The position numbers and the translations under genes were made by a program. A stretch of 64,000 bases of DNA from NCBI RefSeq assembly GCF_011684115.1, contig NZ_JAADJV010000001.1, positions 744,001 to 808,000 of the forward strand, written 5' to 3'. The stretch is from Rahnella aceris (GTDB taxonomy: Bacteria > Pseudomonadota > Gammaproteobacteria > Enterobacterales > Enterobacteriaceae). Below, in pieces: positions 37,767 through 46,985 of the stretch; position 1 is the first letter of the stretch; each line of letters begins with the position of its first letter. Under the pieces are notes generated by a model. It saw only the letters and a program-made list of their open reading frames with translations, was not told the origin of the DNA and searched no databases.

Positions 37767-37790
37767 TTAAACAAGCAAATGCTTGTTTAA
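37767..37790. promoter_or_regulatory. Perfect 24-bp palindromic operator (TetR-type candidate)
   Basis: TTAAACAAGCA-AA-TGCTTGTTTAA is an 11-bp perfect inverted repeat with a 2-nt centre, located 56 bp before the Hod-like gene. No T run follows, so it is not a terminator. The form is that of TetR-family operators, but no intact TetR gene is in the window. Confidence 0.7.
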
Positions 37791-37845
37791 TTGGTGAGGG
37801 ATCGGATAGGTTAGTTATCCACTCACTTCACTACGGGGCGAAAAC

Positions 37846-38634
37846 ATGCCTATTTTGCATACAGAGCATGGCGATATCGATTATCAGGATATCGGTACGG
37901 GTGACACAACGCTGTTCCTTATGCCAGGCTGGTGCCAGCCAAAAACTGTCTTCAATGACTTCTCTGAACTGGCCGCTGCTTTTTTCCGTGTTGTCATTAT
38001 TGACTGGCGTGGTCATGGAAAATCATCGACCGATGGCAAGGATTTTGACGGTGCGGCGTTATTAACAGACGCTTTGACACTCATTGACCATCTCGGTCTG
38101 ACCCGCGTAGTACCGGTTTCCGTTGCACATGCCAGCTGGATAGCGGTTGATTTGGCCGAAAGTTTGAAAGAACGTGTGCCTGCGGTGATATTCCTTGACT
38201 GGATCATGAATCAGCCTGCAACGGCGTTTTTCACTTCAATCAACGAGATGCAGCATGAAGATCGCTGGCAGTCTGCACGGAACCAGCTGTACGAATTTTG
38301 GCTGGCAGGAAGCGAGTCACCCACCATGATCCATCATTTCAAAACCGAAATGTCTGAATCCAGCTACCCGTTGTGGCGACTTGCAGGGCAGGTGATCGCC
38401 GATGCCTATCAGACATACGGTTCGCCACTCCAGCGCCTTGAAAAACTCAAAAATCCACCGAAGGCTACCCATATCTATTCCCTCGACAGAAACGACGAAT
38501 ACCTTGCTTTACAACAGCGTTTCGCTATGGCGCATGATTTTTTTGAGGTGAAACGTTTGGAGAATGCCAGAACTCACCTGGCCGTGCTTGAAAGGCCGGG
38601 AGATGTATTGGCAGGGATTTTGGAATCAATATAA
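37846..38634 (+). CDS. Alpha/beta-hydrolase-fold protein of the cofactor-free 2,4-dioxygenase type (Hod/Qdo-like)
   Basis: A 262-residue alpha/beta-fold protein whose closest recognisable relatives are 1H-3-hydroxy-4-oxoquinaldine/quinoline 2,4-dioxygenases: PGWCQ, WRGHGKS, PVSVAHASW, FLDWIMNQP, EFWLAG and a late THLAVLERPGD all align. The His/Asp dyad of Hod is kept (H244, D118), as is the pocket Trp (W152). The nucleophile-elbow SHSHGG reads SVAHAS, so the Ser of Hod is Ala94. A palindromic operator precedes it. Ring cleavage of a quinolone-like compound is possible, but the substrate is unknown. Confidence 0.75.
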   Translation: MPILHTEHGDIDYQDIGTGDTTLFLMPGWCQPKTVFNDFSELAAAFFRVVIIDWRGHGKSSTDGKDFDGAALLTDALTLIDHLGLTRVVPVSVAHASWIAVDLAESLKERVPAVIFLDWIMNQPATAFFTSINEMQHEDRWQSARNQLYEFWLAGSESPTMIHHFKTEMSESSYPLWRLAGQVIADAYQTYGSPLQRLEKLKNPPKATHIYSLDRNDEYLALQQRFAMAHDFFEVKRLENARTHLAVLERPGDVLAGILESI

Positions 38635-38686
38635 ATCTTTAATCGTTCAGCCAGCGGGGGGCCTGTGCCGTTTTAATCCAGTTGCA

Positions 38687-38719
38687 CTGCCTTTCCGCAA
38701 AGCGTATGCGGAAAGGCAG
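38687..38719. terminator. Perfect 13-bp stem-loop between convergent genes
   Basis: CTGCCTTTCCGCA (38687-38699) pairs with TGCGGAAAGGCAG (38707-38719) around a 7-nt loop. It lies just beyond the levansucrase stop and after the Hod-like gene. The T tracts are weak on both sides, so termination is likely but not certain. Confidence 0.65.
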
Positions 38720-38728
38720 ATCACCTCA

Positions 38729-39976
38729 TTAATTTAAAATAATATTCTTCATCGGCGGGATATACCCATAATCAAACACGCGTTCTACAAATGAACGGTT
38801 TCCGGTCAGGACAATTTTTACGGTAGGAGCCTCTGTCCCGCCAATACGATAATTACCGTCGGTGGTCGGAACGTTATCAATAAAAGATGTCACCAGGCCA
38901 TTGGGCATTACGCAGTGCGAGTAAGTCTGGAAGGGCTGAGAAGGAGGATTACCTAACACCAAACCGGAGCCGTTCATCGGAAAATAAGGGCCGGTAAGGC
39001 GATCACTCAGGAAACCGTAAACACCATCAGGCCCCGTCAGACCCTCCGCATAGGTAAACTTATGACTGATCGTGAACAGGTAATATTTTCCATCCTGGAA
39101 GACAAAATGAGGGCGTTCGGTTTGATCATTGACGCCGACAGCGGTGACCAGAGGAGGGAGAATTTCCCATTCATCTCCTGAAAGATCTTTGGCGACGGCC
39201 ATACCAATACAGCCCGCCTGGTATCTTGCATTGCCCACATCACGATGGTCCGGCGGAAGGGTACCCATTTCCTGTTTGCCAATGACGTGAGAACCCCGCT
39301 CACCCGCCACGTTACCTTCAAACACCATGTAGAGTTTACCGTCATGAGGATCGATAAACGGGCTTGGATCCCTGAAGTTCCAGTATGGATTCTGGCTTTC
39401 AGTCTGGTAATACACGCCGTCGGCTGAAAATAATGATTTAACCTCGTTGAAACCGGCCAGTGTTACGCCTTCTTCTGAGGTCAGCACTTTGCCTCTCACT
39501 TTTGCAATGGTCGCACCTGGCGTGACACAGGTATAATAAAGATCAATGTCGCCGTCTTCATTGAGCAAAATTGGCGTCCCTGCCCATTCGCGGGTCGTAG
39601 GGGAAACACCTTCTGCCATCACGCGGCCACCAAAAATCCAATCCTTACCCGTACGGGAATACCAGTAACAAATTTTGGCGCGCCCGTGGCGATTATTCCA
39701 GTCACTGGTAATATCATAATTTCCGTCTGCATCGAGATATTCTGAATTATTGTTATTACGCTGCGCTGTCAGCGTGAAAATAACGGACCATCCGTCGACA
39801 GAAACCACCGTGCCGTCTAATGACCGAAGCGGCATCGTATCCCAAATGAATACTTCATCACTCATAACCGGAAAATCGGCGCTAACAATAGGCTGTGTGG
39901 TGGTCGGGTCATTTTCGTTGACCTTCAGAGCATCAGCACGTGTCCAGATTGTCGGTTTATAATTTAAATTTGTCAT
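38729..39976 (-). CDS. lsc: Levansucrase, GH68
   Basis: A 415-residue fructosyltransferase that makes levan and releases glucose from sucrose. The nucleophile D46 (FIWDTMPL), stabiliser D203 (FRDPSPF) and acid/base E287 (QTERPHF) stand at the numbers known for Erwinia amylovora levansucrase. As in Rahnella, Erwinia and Zymomonas enzymes there is no signal peptide, so export is by a non-Sec route. The sequence matches Rahnella-type levansucrase and is the main clue to the genus. Confidence 0.95.
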   Translation of the reverse strand: MTNLNYKPTIWTRADALKVNENDPTTTQPIVSADFPVMSDEVFIWDTMPLRSLDGTVVSVDGWSVIFTLTAQRNNNNSEYLDADGNYDITSDWNNRHGRAKICYWYSRTGKDWIFGGRVMAEGVSPTTREWAGTPILLNEDGDIDLYYTCVTPGATIAKVRGKVLTSEEGVTLAGFNEVKSLFSADGVYYQTESQNPYWNFRDPSPFIDPHDGKLYMVFEGNVAGERGSHVIGKQEMGTLPPDHRDVGNARYQAGCIGMAVAKDLSGDEWEILPPLVTAVGVNDQTERPHFVFQDGKYYLFTISHKFTYAEGLTGPDGVYGFLSDRLTGPYFPMNGSGLVLGNPPSQPFQTYSHCVMPNGLVTSFIDNVPTTDGNYRIGGTEAPTVKIVLTGNRSFVERVFDYGYIPPMKNIILN

Positions 39977-40275
39977 GCAAATATCCTTTAATTAAATAGA
40001 TGTTAATACTGTTTGACGTTTGAAGTCGTGAGAATATTGGCATGATCAAAAAAAGCATGCACTCAATGAGTGTTGTGCCATTATTTATACATTATTTATA
40101 TAAAACTCCGGGATATGTATTTGCGGGAAGAAAATTGCATCGTTGATGACCTGTTATTTGTTAATCCTGAAAAAATTCGTTAATAGTGGAAATAATGCGC
40201 TATTTTGAACTTTGATTAATTACTCTTATTTCGAGCCAGAAATAAACATTACAACCTTCACAGCCGGTCAGAGGC
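39977..40275. promoter_or_regulatory. Levansucrase upstream region
   Basis: About 300 bp, strongly A/T rich (for example 40073-40110), without a gene. A perfect palindrome CACTCA-A-TGAGTG lies at 40060-40072, about 85 bp before the levansucrase start, and may be a regulator site. The A/T bias would suit H-NS silencing, known for Erwinia levansucrase. Confidence 0.45.
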
Positions 40276-41454
40276 TCAACGGGAGGATTGAATATGATGG
40301 CGCCGGATACGCTGTTTACGGCAGGCCACAAGTGCGGTGAGAGCCAGCAATAAAACTGAAGAGCCCAGTACTGGCTGGCTGAAACCAAACTCTGCACTTA
40401 TGAAGTTGGCAAAAACAGCCGCGCTGCCTATCTGCATAAAACCAATCATTCCGGAGGCCGTGGCGGCATGACCATGCCCGCTGCTGATTGCCCCGGATAT
40501 TGCCAGTGAAAGGCTGGAACCGTTTGCCAGACTGACCAGGCACATAGGAAGCAAAATAGATAAAATCCCTTTTTCTGCCGTAAACATTACTGTGGCATAA
40601 GCCAGACCACCCAGCACAAAACACATGATGCCGGCAGTAACAATGCGATCATATTGCCAGAAGTTTAAAAGCCGTTTCGTTAACACATTGGCACTGATAA
40701 TACCTGCCGTTAAGGGAATATAGAGCCATCCTCGCGCCTCCTCACTCATCCCGAGCTGCGCAAATAAAAAAGGAGACTGAGTCAGATAAATAAACCATGC
40801 ACTGTAGATGCAACAGACGATAAGCGTATAACGCCAGAACCCCGTATCGCCGCAAATAACGCTAAATCCTGAAAACGGCGAGGCCGTAGCAGAGATATTT
40901 TCAGGTCGCGTCTCGCGCATGAAAATGATCATCAGCATGGTAGCCATGCCGAAAATGGCGACGAAAATGAAATCCGTATGCCACCCAAATGTGGCGGCGA
41001 GATGTCCACCGATCATCGGTGCTATTGCAGGTGACAATGAGACCAGTGGATAGATGACCGAGTAGACCCTGGCAGAAATGGCTTTATTACAGGTATCCGC
41101 GATCAGCGTGCGACCAATGACGAGGCCAGCCGCTGCACCTGCCCCTTGCAGCAGGCGAAAGAGCAGAAAAGAAGAATAGCTCTCAGCAATTGCACATCCC
41201 AGCGATCCGCCAATGTAAATCGCAATGCCAGCGAGCAGTACGGGTTTTCGTCCAAAGCGATCTGCAAGCGGACCGTAAAAAAGCTGGCATATGGCCAGTG
41301 CCAGTAAATAGGCTGAAATGGTCTGAGATATCTGCGATGGATCCACTGCAAATTCGCGTGCCATATCTGGCATCGCCGGAAGATAAATATCGGACGCGAT
41401 GAGACCGAACGCGCTCAGCATAGCAACGGTAATAATAAAAGAGAGTCGAGGCAT
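40276..41454 (-). CDS. MFS exporter, Bcr/CflA drug-resistance type
   Basis: A 392-residue twelve-helix exporter of the DHA1 group. LSAFGLIASDIYLPAMPDM, GPLADRFGRKPVLL and the helix-5 segment RLLQGAGAAAGLVIGRTLIAD are typical of Bcr/CflA. ATG 41454 is chosen since homologues start MPRLSFI; the frame is open to 41538 and a start at 41517 is possible. It is divergent from a LysR gene with a dyad between them. Confidence 0.85.
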   Translation of the reverse strand: MPRLSFIITVAMLSAFGLIASDIYLPAMPDMAREFAVDPSQISQTISAYLLALAICQLFYGPLADRFGRKPVLLAGIAIYIGGSLGCAIAESYSSFLLFRLLQGAGAAAGLVIGRTLIADTCNKAISARVYSVIYPLVSLSPAIAPMIGGHLAATFGWHTDFIFVAIFGMATMLMIIFMRETRPENISATASPFSGFSVICGDTGFWRYTLIVCCIYSAWFIYLTQSPFLFAQLGMSEEARGWLYIPLTAGIISANVLTKRLLNFWQYDRIVTAGIMCFVLGGLAYATVMFTAEKGILSILLPMCLVSLANGSSLSLAISGAISSGHGHAATASGMIGFMQIGSAAVFANFISAEFGFSQPVLGSSVLLLALTALVACRKQRIRRHHIQSSR

Positions 41455-41537
41455 AAAATTTCCGGTGTTGAAAAGGGTTATCAGCAGAAGAAGTGCGTAG
41501 CTTAACGTCTGTTTCATCCTGCTTAAATGCATTATCA

Positions 41538-41554
41538 TGCAGGCAATACCTGCA
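41538..41554. promoter_or_regulatory. LysR-type operator candidate
   Basis: TGCAGG-CAATA-CCTGCA, a perfect 6-bp inverted repeat with 5-nt spacer, lies 20 bp before the LysR start and in the divergent promoter region. It contains the T-N11-A pattern of LysR sites. Confidence 0.55.
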
Positions 41555-41574
41555 AAAATGCAGCATGAGGAACG

Positions 41575-42447
41575 ATGAACTGGGATGATGTCCGGATTTT
41601 CCTGGCGGTATACCGCGCAGGTACTTTACGCAGCGCGGCTGAGCAGCTTTCAGTTGATCAGACTACCGTAGGCCGCAGACTCAATACGCTTGAAAAATTA
41701 TTGGGGAGTAAACTATTTTTAAAAAGCCGTCAGGGCTGGGTTCTGACCGCTGGCGGGCGAAAAATACTCTCGCTTGCAGAAGAGATTGAGCGCCTGACGG
41801 TCAGCTTTGAACGTCGCGGCTCCGGGGATGATGACCGGCTTGAAGGAGAAGTGCATGTGACTGCCACTGACTCGCTGGCCATTGATTTTGTTTTACCGGC
41901 AATCGAGCGCGTACAGCATAACTTTCCCAATATTCGGGTAAATCTGACCACCACCACACGCCTGCTGGATATCGGCCGACGCGAAGCGGATATAGCGGTA
42001 CGCACCATTCGGCCAGAACAGCCGGATTTGATTACCCGTAAACTGGCCTCCAGGGAGGTGGGACTTTTTGCGACGCATAAGTATATCGACAGGTTTGGCA
42101 TACCAGAACCCGGCAAAGGCTTTGACGGGCACCGTATCGCGCTTTACCAGTCAGGCATTACGCGCTCTCAGGATGGACTGCTGGCAGGAGAACCGAGACA
42201 TAAAGGGCGCGTAGTGGCAGAGCTGGACTCCAGCATGATGTTAGCAACGTTTATTCGCGCAGGGCTGGCCCTGGGTGAGCTGCCAGATTATCTTGCGAAA
42301 ATGTACCCGGAACTTATCCGCCTGTGGCCAGAAAGAACGCGTAAAAGCCCTTATGAGGTCTGGCTGGTTATGCATCAGGATCTGTCGCACACTGCAAGAG
42401 TCAGGGCAGTGATGAATACCCTTGCTGAAGAGTTCGACCGTTATTAA
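41575..42447 (+). CDS. LysR-family regulator divergent from the Bcr-type exporter
   Basis: A 290-residue LysR regulator: helix-turn-helix at 15-45 (RSAAEQLSVDQTTVGRRLNTL) and substrate-binding-like domain from about 88. The opening MNWDDVRIFLAVYRAG is common in one LysR subgroup. Position suggests that it controls the divergent exporter. Confidence 0.87.
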   Translation: MNWDDVRIFLAVYRAGTLRSAAEQLSVDQTTVGRRLNTLEKLLGSKLFLKSRQGWVLTAGGRKILSLAEEIERLTVSFERRGSGDDDRLEGEVHVTATDSLAIDFVLPAIERVQHNFPNIRVNLTTTTRLLDIGRREADIAVRTIRPEQPDLITRKLASREVGLFATHKYIDRFGIPEPGKGFDGHRIALYQSGITRSQDGLLAGEPRHKGRVVAELDSSMMLATFIRAGLALGELPDYLAKMYPELIRLWPERTRKSPYEVWLVMHQDLSHTARVRAVMNTLAEEFDRY

Positions 42448-42501
42448 AGTAAGTTTGATATGTTAAGTCATTCCAATTTATTGCTGGTTTAAGGTTTCTG
42501 C

Positions 42502-43014
42502 ATGAATATAAATACACGAATCGCCCACCCGGTAGATGCCAGCCTGTTGCGCAGCCTGGCTTTCAATATATATCCGGCGCACTTCAGACATATGTGGTTG
42601 TCTGAGCGCGAAATGAATACGTATCTGGAAAGTGAATTCTCTTTGTCCGCACTCAATGACGGACTAAGGGATCCAAAAGTTTGCTGGTTTCTGGCGCAAA
42701 ACGATAAACCGGTTGGATTTGCCAAACTCACGTGGATCAATACGATTCCGGGAACGGCTATTTCTGGGGTATCGCTTGACCGGCTTTATCTTGCACCGGA
42801 AGCGACGGGTAAACACTTTGGAAAAGAAATATTTAAAGAAATCGTTACAGCTGCGCAAAAGCAAGATAAGAAATTTTTGTGGCTTTCGGTGAGAGAGAAA
42901 AACGATCGCGCTCGTAAATTCTATGAAGCTTCAGGCATGCGACACATAACTGATACTGACTTCAGAACGGAATCACAGATAAGTAAGTTGCACATCATGG
43001 GCATGGAAATTTAG
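42502..43014 (+). CDS. GNAT-family N-acetyltransferase
   Basis: A 170-residue acetyltransferase. LDRLYLAPEATGKHFGKEIF is motif A (acetyl-CoA binding; the Q/R-x-x-G-x-G/A is represented by ATGKHFG) and NDRARKFYEASGM is motif B. AAGG precedes the ATG. The substrate is unknown. Confidence 0.82.
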   Translation: MNINTRIAHPVDASLLRSLAFNIYPAHFRHMWLSEREMNTYLESEFSLSALNDGLRDPKVCWFLAQNDKPVGFAKLTWINTIPGTAISGVSLDRLYLAPEATGKHFGKEIFKEIVTAAQKQDKKFLWLSVREKNDRARKFYEASGMRHITDTDFRTESQISKLHIMGMEI

Positions 43015-43100
43015 ACGCCATATGTCGGCCTGCCACTGGCTAACATAACAAGACCTGGTCATCTCTTCGCTCATCGTTGCCTGAAGGCCCGCGGGCTTTT

Positions 43101-43991
43101 CTATGCCTTGTGGCGTAAGGCATCAGCGACCAGTGAAAATGCGGGTGAGGGTTGCTTACGGCTGGGATAATACAGGTAATAGCCGGGAAATGGCTGGCAC
43201 CACGGTTCAAGTACGCGTATCAGGCGCCCCTCCTCAATATGTGATTCAAACTCTTCTTCCGGCAGAAAAGCAATGCCAAGCCCGGCTAATGCCGCGTCCA
43301 CCATGTGTGCTGACGTATTAAACGTCAGTTGCCCGGTAACCCGGACATTTACCGGGCCTTCTTCATTGTCGAACTCCCAGACGTAAAGTCCCCCTGACGT
43401 CGCTTGCCGCATATTAATGCAGTTGTGCTGGAGAAGGTCGTGTGGCGTCTGCGGCATCGCATGGGTAGCAAAATACTCAGGCGATGCAACCGCAGCCATT
43501 TGCAACTTCGGGCTAATCGGTATCGCTATCATATCCTTATCAATGGTGTCACCCAGACGGACACCCGCGTCAAACCTGTCGGCGACGATATTGCGAAAAC
43601 CGTGGTTAGCATCAAACTCCAGTCTGATATCCGGATAGTGTTTCAGCAGAGGCGATAATTTGGGCAACAGTATGGTTTTCAGAACATGGGGGCCGCAGGT
43701 GATGCGAACAGTTCCTGCGGGTTTATCACGCATCTCAGTCAGCATGTCTAACTCGGCGAGTATGCCATCAACATGATCGCCTATGGTCAGTAGCAACCGT
43801 TCTCCGGCAGAGGTCGGCGATACGCTACGGGTTGTACGCGTCAGCAGGCGAATTTGCATATCCTCTTCAAGTGCCGAAATCGCCTGGCTCAGTGCGGATT
43901 GGGTGACGCCCAGCTTTGCAGCGGCGCGGGTGAAGCTGCTTTCACGGGCAACCGTAATAAAATAAAGAAGATCGTTCAGGTTGCGTTTCAT
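43101..43991 (-). CDS. LysR-family regulator divergent from the NepI-like exporter
   Basis: A 296-residue LysR regulator: helix-turn-helix in TRAAAKLGVTQSALSQAISALEED, effector domain from about 90. It is divergent from an MFS-hydrolase-cyclophilin-like gene run, which it probably controls. Confidence 0.87.
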   Translation of the reverse strand: MKRNLNDLLYFITVARESSFTRAAAKLGVTQSALSQAISALEEDMQIRLLTRTTRSVSPTSAGERLLLTIGDHVDGILAELDMLTEMRDKPAGTVRITCGPHVLKTILLPKLSPLLKHYPDIRLEFDANHGFRNIVADRFDAGVRLGDTIDKDMIAIPISPKLQMAAVASPEYFATHAMPQTPHDLLQHNCINMRQATSGGLYVWEFDNEEGPVNVRVTGQLTFNTSAHMVDAALAGLGIAFLPEEEFESHIEEGRLIRVLEPWCQPFPGYYLYYPSRKQPSPAFSLVADALRHKA

Positions 43992-44012
43992 AAAGTCCTT
44001 CCCGCCTTATTA

Positions 44013-44027
44013 ATAAGTAATGCTTAT
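44013..44027. promoter_or_regulatory. LysR-type operator candidate
   Basis: ATAAG-TAATG-CTTAT, a perfect 5-bp inverted repeat, is 22 bp before the LysR start and about 200 bp before the divergent MFS gene. Confidence 0.45.
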
Positions 44028-44220
44028 AAGCCCATTCAGTATCCATTAGCTAGTAATGATGCACACCGCGTGTAAAATTTTCAACAAGAGCTTATTCCGC
44101 GAGGGAAGATTAACGCTCTTATTTTTTCATCTTTATTTCACGTTTTATTTTTTACGTTATTTCTGCGAATAGCGTTCAGCGGGTGTGCAAATAACCCTGG
44201 ATTATTGGGAATTACTATTT

Positions 44221-45417
44221 ATGTCCGCATTGCCGAGTCATACAAAACGTCAAAAAGAGCACGCTTACTGGAGCGGGGTTTTCGCGATGACGTTATGCGT
44301 CTTTGCACTCATCGCTTCGGAATTTATGCCTGTGAGCTTGCTGACGCCGATATCAGCCGATTTAGGTGTCAGTGAGGGACGCGTGGGGCAGGGGATCGCG
44401 ATTTCCGGTCTGTTTGCGGTACTGACCAGTCTCTCCATTTCTGCGCTGGCCGGAACACTCAACCGCAAGGTATTGCTGCTGAGCATGACGTTGCTGATGG
44501 CCGTTTCCGGTGCAATTATCGCGCTGGCACCTGGTTATCTGATTTACATGGTGGGCCGCGCATTAATTGGTATCGCGATCGGAGGATTCTGGTCACTTTC
44601 TGCCGCTACGGCTATTCGCCTGGTTCCGGCGCATCGGGTTCCCCGTGCACTGGCTATTTTTAACGGCGGTAACGCGCTGGCAACCGTTATAGCCGCTCCG
44701 CTGGGGAGTTATCTCGGGTCTGTCATCGGCTGGCGCGGGGCGTTCTTTTGTATCGTTCCGGTGGCGGTCATTGCCTTTATATGGCAGTGGTTCAGCCTGC
44801 CTGCAATGACCACGGAGAAAGCCGATAAGGGGACTGCCAATGTTTTTCGTCTTTTTGCTAACCCGCTTGTGGCCGCTGGCCTTACCGCCTGCGGATTGTT
44901 CTTTATGGGGCAGTTTTCCTTATTCACCTATTTGCGCCCGTTCCTCGAGACAGTCACGCAGGTAAATATCACCACGCTGTCGCTCATTTTGCTGACCATC
45001 GGTATGGCGGGCTTTATCGGCACCCTGGTGATTGGCACGTTTTTGAAGACCGCCTTTTATCCCACACTTATCACCATTCCCTTGCTGATGGCTGCAATCG
45101 CCGGGGCGCTGATTGCTTTTGGAAACAGTGTATGGGTCGTTGCGCCGTTGCTGGGGTTGTGGGGATTAATCGCCACGGCGGCCCCCACCGGATGGTGGAC
45201 ATGGATTGCCAGAACCCTGCCGGAAGATGCGGAGGCGGGCGGAGGTCTTATGGTCGCCATCGTGCAACTGTCAATCGCTATGGGCTCCACTCTCGGGGGT
45301 TTTGCCTTTGACCATAGTGGTTATCAAAGCACTTTTCTCATCAGTGTCATTTTACTCGTCATCGCGGCTGCCCTGGCTTTATTAACGTCACGTAAAGATA
45401 TCCATCCAACCCACTGA
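44221..45417 (+). CDS. MFS exporter, NepI-like (DHA1)
   Basis: A 398-residue twelve-helix exporter. CVFALIASEFMPVSLLTPIS, ALIGIAIGGFWSLSAATAIRL and the late WGLIATAAPTGWWTWIAR resemble NepI, the purine ribonucleoside exporter. ATG 44221 is preferred over GTG 44185. The next gene starts 10 nt after the stop. The substrate is not certain. Confidence 0.83.
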   Translation: MSALPSHTKRQKEHAYWSGVFAMTLCVFALIASEFMPVSLLTPISADLGVSEGRVGQGIAISGLFAVLTSLSISALAGTLNRKVLLLSMTLLMAVSGAIIALAPGYLIYMVGRALIGIAIGGFWSLSAATAIRLVPAHRVPRALAIFNGGNALATVIAAPLGSYLGSVIGWRGAFFCIVPVAVIAFIWQWFSLPAMTTEKADKGTANVFRLFANPLVAAGLTACGLFFMGQFSLFTYLRPFLETVTQVNITTLSLILLTIGMAGFIGTLVIGTFLKTAFYPTLITIPLLMAAIAGALIAFGNSVWVVAPLLGLWGLIATAAPTGWWTWIARTLPEDAEAGGGLMVAIVQLSIAMGSTLGGFAFDHSGYQSTFLISVILLVIAAALALLTSRKDIHPTH

Positions 45418-45427
45418 GGATTCATCA

Positions 45428-46456
45428 ATGAAAGTATTTACCCTGCTGTTAGGGCTGTTAATCAGCTCGTTTGCTGCGACAGGAGCCGATATGTCTAACG
45501 GAGCAGATAACTTTTACCAAAGCGATAAGGTCACCCGGCAAAAAGTGACCTTTAAAAACCAGTATCAAATGAAAGTCGTCGGTAATTTGTTTATACCGAA
45601 AGGGATGAAGCAAGACGTGCAGCATCCCGCTATTGTCATTGGTCATCCGATGGGGGCGGTGAAAGAACAAAGCTCAAATTTGTATGCCCAGAAACTGGCG
45701 GAACAAGGGTTCGTGACGCTGGCGATTGATCTTTCCTTCTGGGGGGAGAGTGACGGCAAACCCGGTCATCTGATTTCCCCTGAAATCTATGCGGATGACT
45801 TTAGTGCTGCAGTCGATTATCTCAGCACTCAGCCTTATGTTGATCCGCAGAGAATTGGTGCACTGGGTATCTGTGGTAGCGGCAGCTTCGTTATCAGTGC
45901 AGCCAAAATTGACCCGAGAATGAAGGCCATTGCCACCGTCAGCATGTATGACATGGGGTCTGTGTTCCGTAATGGTCTTAATCATTCCGTGACGCCTGAA
46001 CAGCGCAAAGCGTTTATTAAGTCGGCTACAGAACAACGGCTGGTCGAGTTTAAAGGCGGCGATATTGCCTATATTCCCGGAACCGTGAACAAGCTCGATG
46101 ATTCAACCTCTGCGGTTCAGCGGGAATTCTTCGATTTCTATCGCACATCACGGGGGGGTTATACGCCACAGGGCGAGAAAGAAGAGCTGACAACAAAACC
46201 GATGCTGAGCAGCATAGGGAAGTTTATGAACTTCTATCCGTTCAATGATATCGAAACGATTTCTCCGCGCCCGATGCTTTTCATCACCGGCGACCAGGCG
46301 CATTCGAAGGAATTCAGCGAAGATGCTTACAAACGTGCCGGACAGCCGAAAGAGTTGTATATCGTCCCGGGTGCTGGCCATGTCGATTTGTATGACCGTA
46401 CCGATTTGATCCCTTTCGCCAAGCTGGCGTCATTCTTTAAAACTCACCTCAGTTAA
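45428..46456 (+). CDS. Exported alpha/beta hydrolase (dienelactone hydrolase-like)
   Basis: A 342-residue alpha/beta hydrolase. Residues 1-20 form a signal peptide (cut near AATGA), so it is likely periplasmic. The nucleophile elbow is GICGSGSF, the acid is probably the Asp in FITGDQAHS and the His is in PGAGHVDLYD. GAGGA lies 8 nt before the ATG. It is in one unit with the exporter and the next gene; a small dyad follows at 46463-46488. Confidence 0.83.
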   Translation: MKVFTLLLGLLISSFAATGADMSNGADNFYQSDKVTRQKVTFKNQYQMKVVGNLFIPKGMKQDVQHPAIVIGHPMGAVKEQSSNLYAQKLAEQGFVTLAIDLSFWGESDGKPGHLISPEIYADDFSAAVDYLSTQPYVDPQRIGALGICGSGSFVISAAKIDPRMKAIATVSMYDMGSVFRNGLNHSVTPEQRKAFIKSATEQRLVEFKGGDIAYIPGTVNKLDDSTSAVQREFFDFYRTSRGGYTPQGEKEELTTKPMLSSIGKFMNFYPFNDIETISPRPMLFITGDQAHSKEFSEDAYKRAGQPKELYIVPGAGHVDLYDRTDLIPFAKLASFFKTHLS

Positions 46457-46504
46457 ACGCCAAAGCCACATCCTGCCGGGTGTGGCTGCTCTTCCGGAGG
46501 TCAT

Positions 46505-46933
46505 GTGAAATATTTACTCACGAGCCTGCTTTGGGTGTGCGCTTTTGCAAGCCATGCCGACACCACACTGCGTAAGGATAACGTCATGAAGGCGAGAATG
46601 ATCATTAATGGCCAACCATTTGAAGTCAGAATTCATGACAATCCGGCGGCTAAATCCTTTGTTAATATGTTACCTCTGCAACTCGAAATGACTGAGTTAA
46701 ATGGTAACGAGAAATTTGCCGAACTGCCCCATCGCTTGCCTTCCAGCCCGGTGCGGCCGGGGACCCTTCATGCCGGTGATCTCATGTTGTACGGAACGCA
46801 AACATTGGTTTTATTCTATGCCTCATTTGACTCTTCATATCGCTACACCCCCATCGGGAACGTTGTAAATCCCGGGACACTCCCCGCGATGGGGGATACA
46901 GATAAAATAGAGGTAGAGTTCAGCAGACAGTAA
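46505..46933 (+). CDS. Exported cyclophilin-like-fold protein
   Basis: A 142-residue protein with a signal peptide (1-18, cut near SHA) and a cyclophilin-like beta-barrel domain as in the small Cyclophil_like family (MIINGQPFEVRIHDNPAAKSF, ELPHRLPSS, AGDLMLYGTQTLVLFY, TPIGNV). The start is GTG 46505, supported by GGAGG 5-6 nt upstream. The family function is not established; it is not a proven prolyl isomerase. Confidence 0.78.
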   Translation: MKYLLTSLLWVCAFASHADTTLRKDNVMKARMIINGQPFEVRIHDNPAAKSFVNMLPLQLEMTELNGNEKFAELPHRLPSSPVRPGTLHAGDLMLYGTQTLVLFYASFDSSYRYTPIGNVVNPGTLPAMGDTDKIEVEFSRQ

Positions 46934-46985
46934 TACAACGATATTGATATCGCAGGAAGTTTCTGCATGCACGCTTTGCCGTCGT

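Noticed and set aside
37767..37790. Reading the 24-bp palindrome as terminator of the RND operon
   Set aside because: It has a 2-nt centre and A/T-rich arms with no following T run, so it does not fit a rho-independent terminator.
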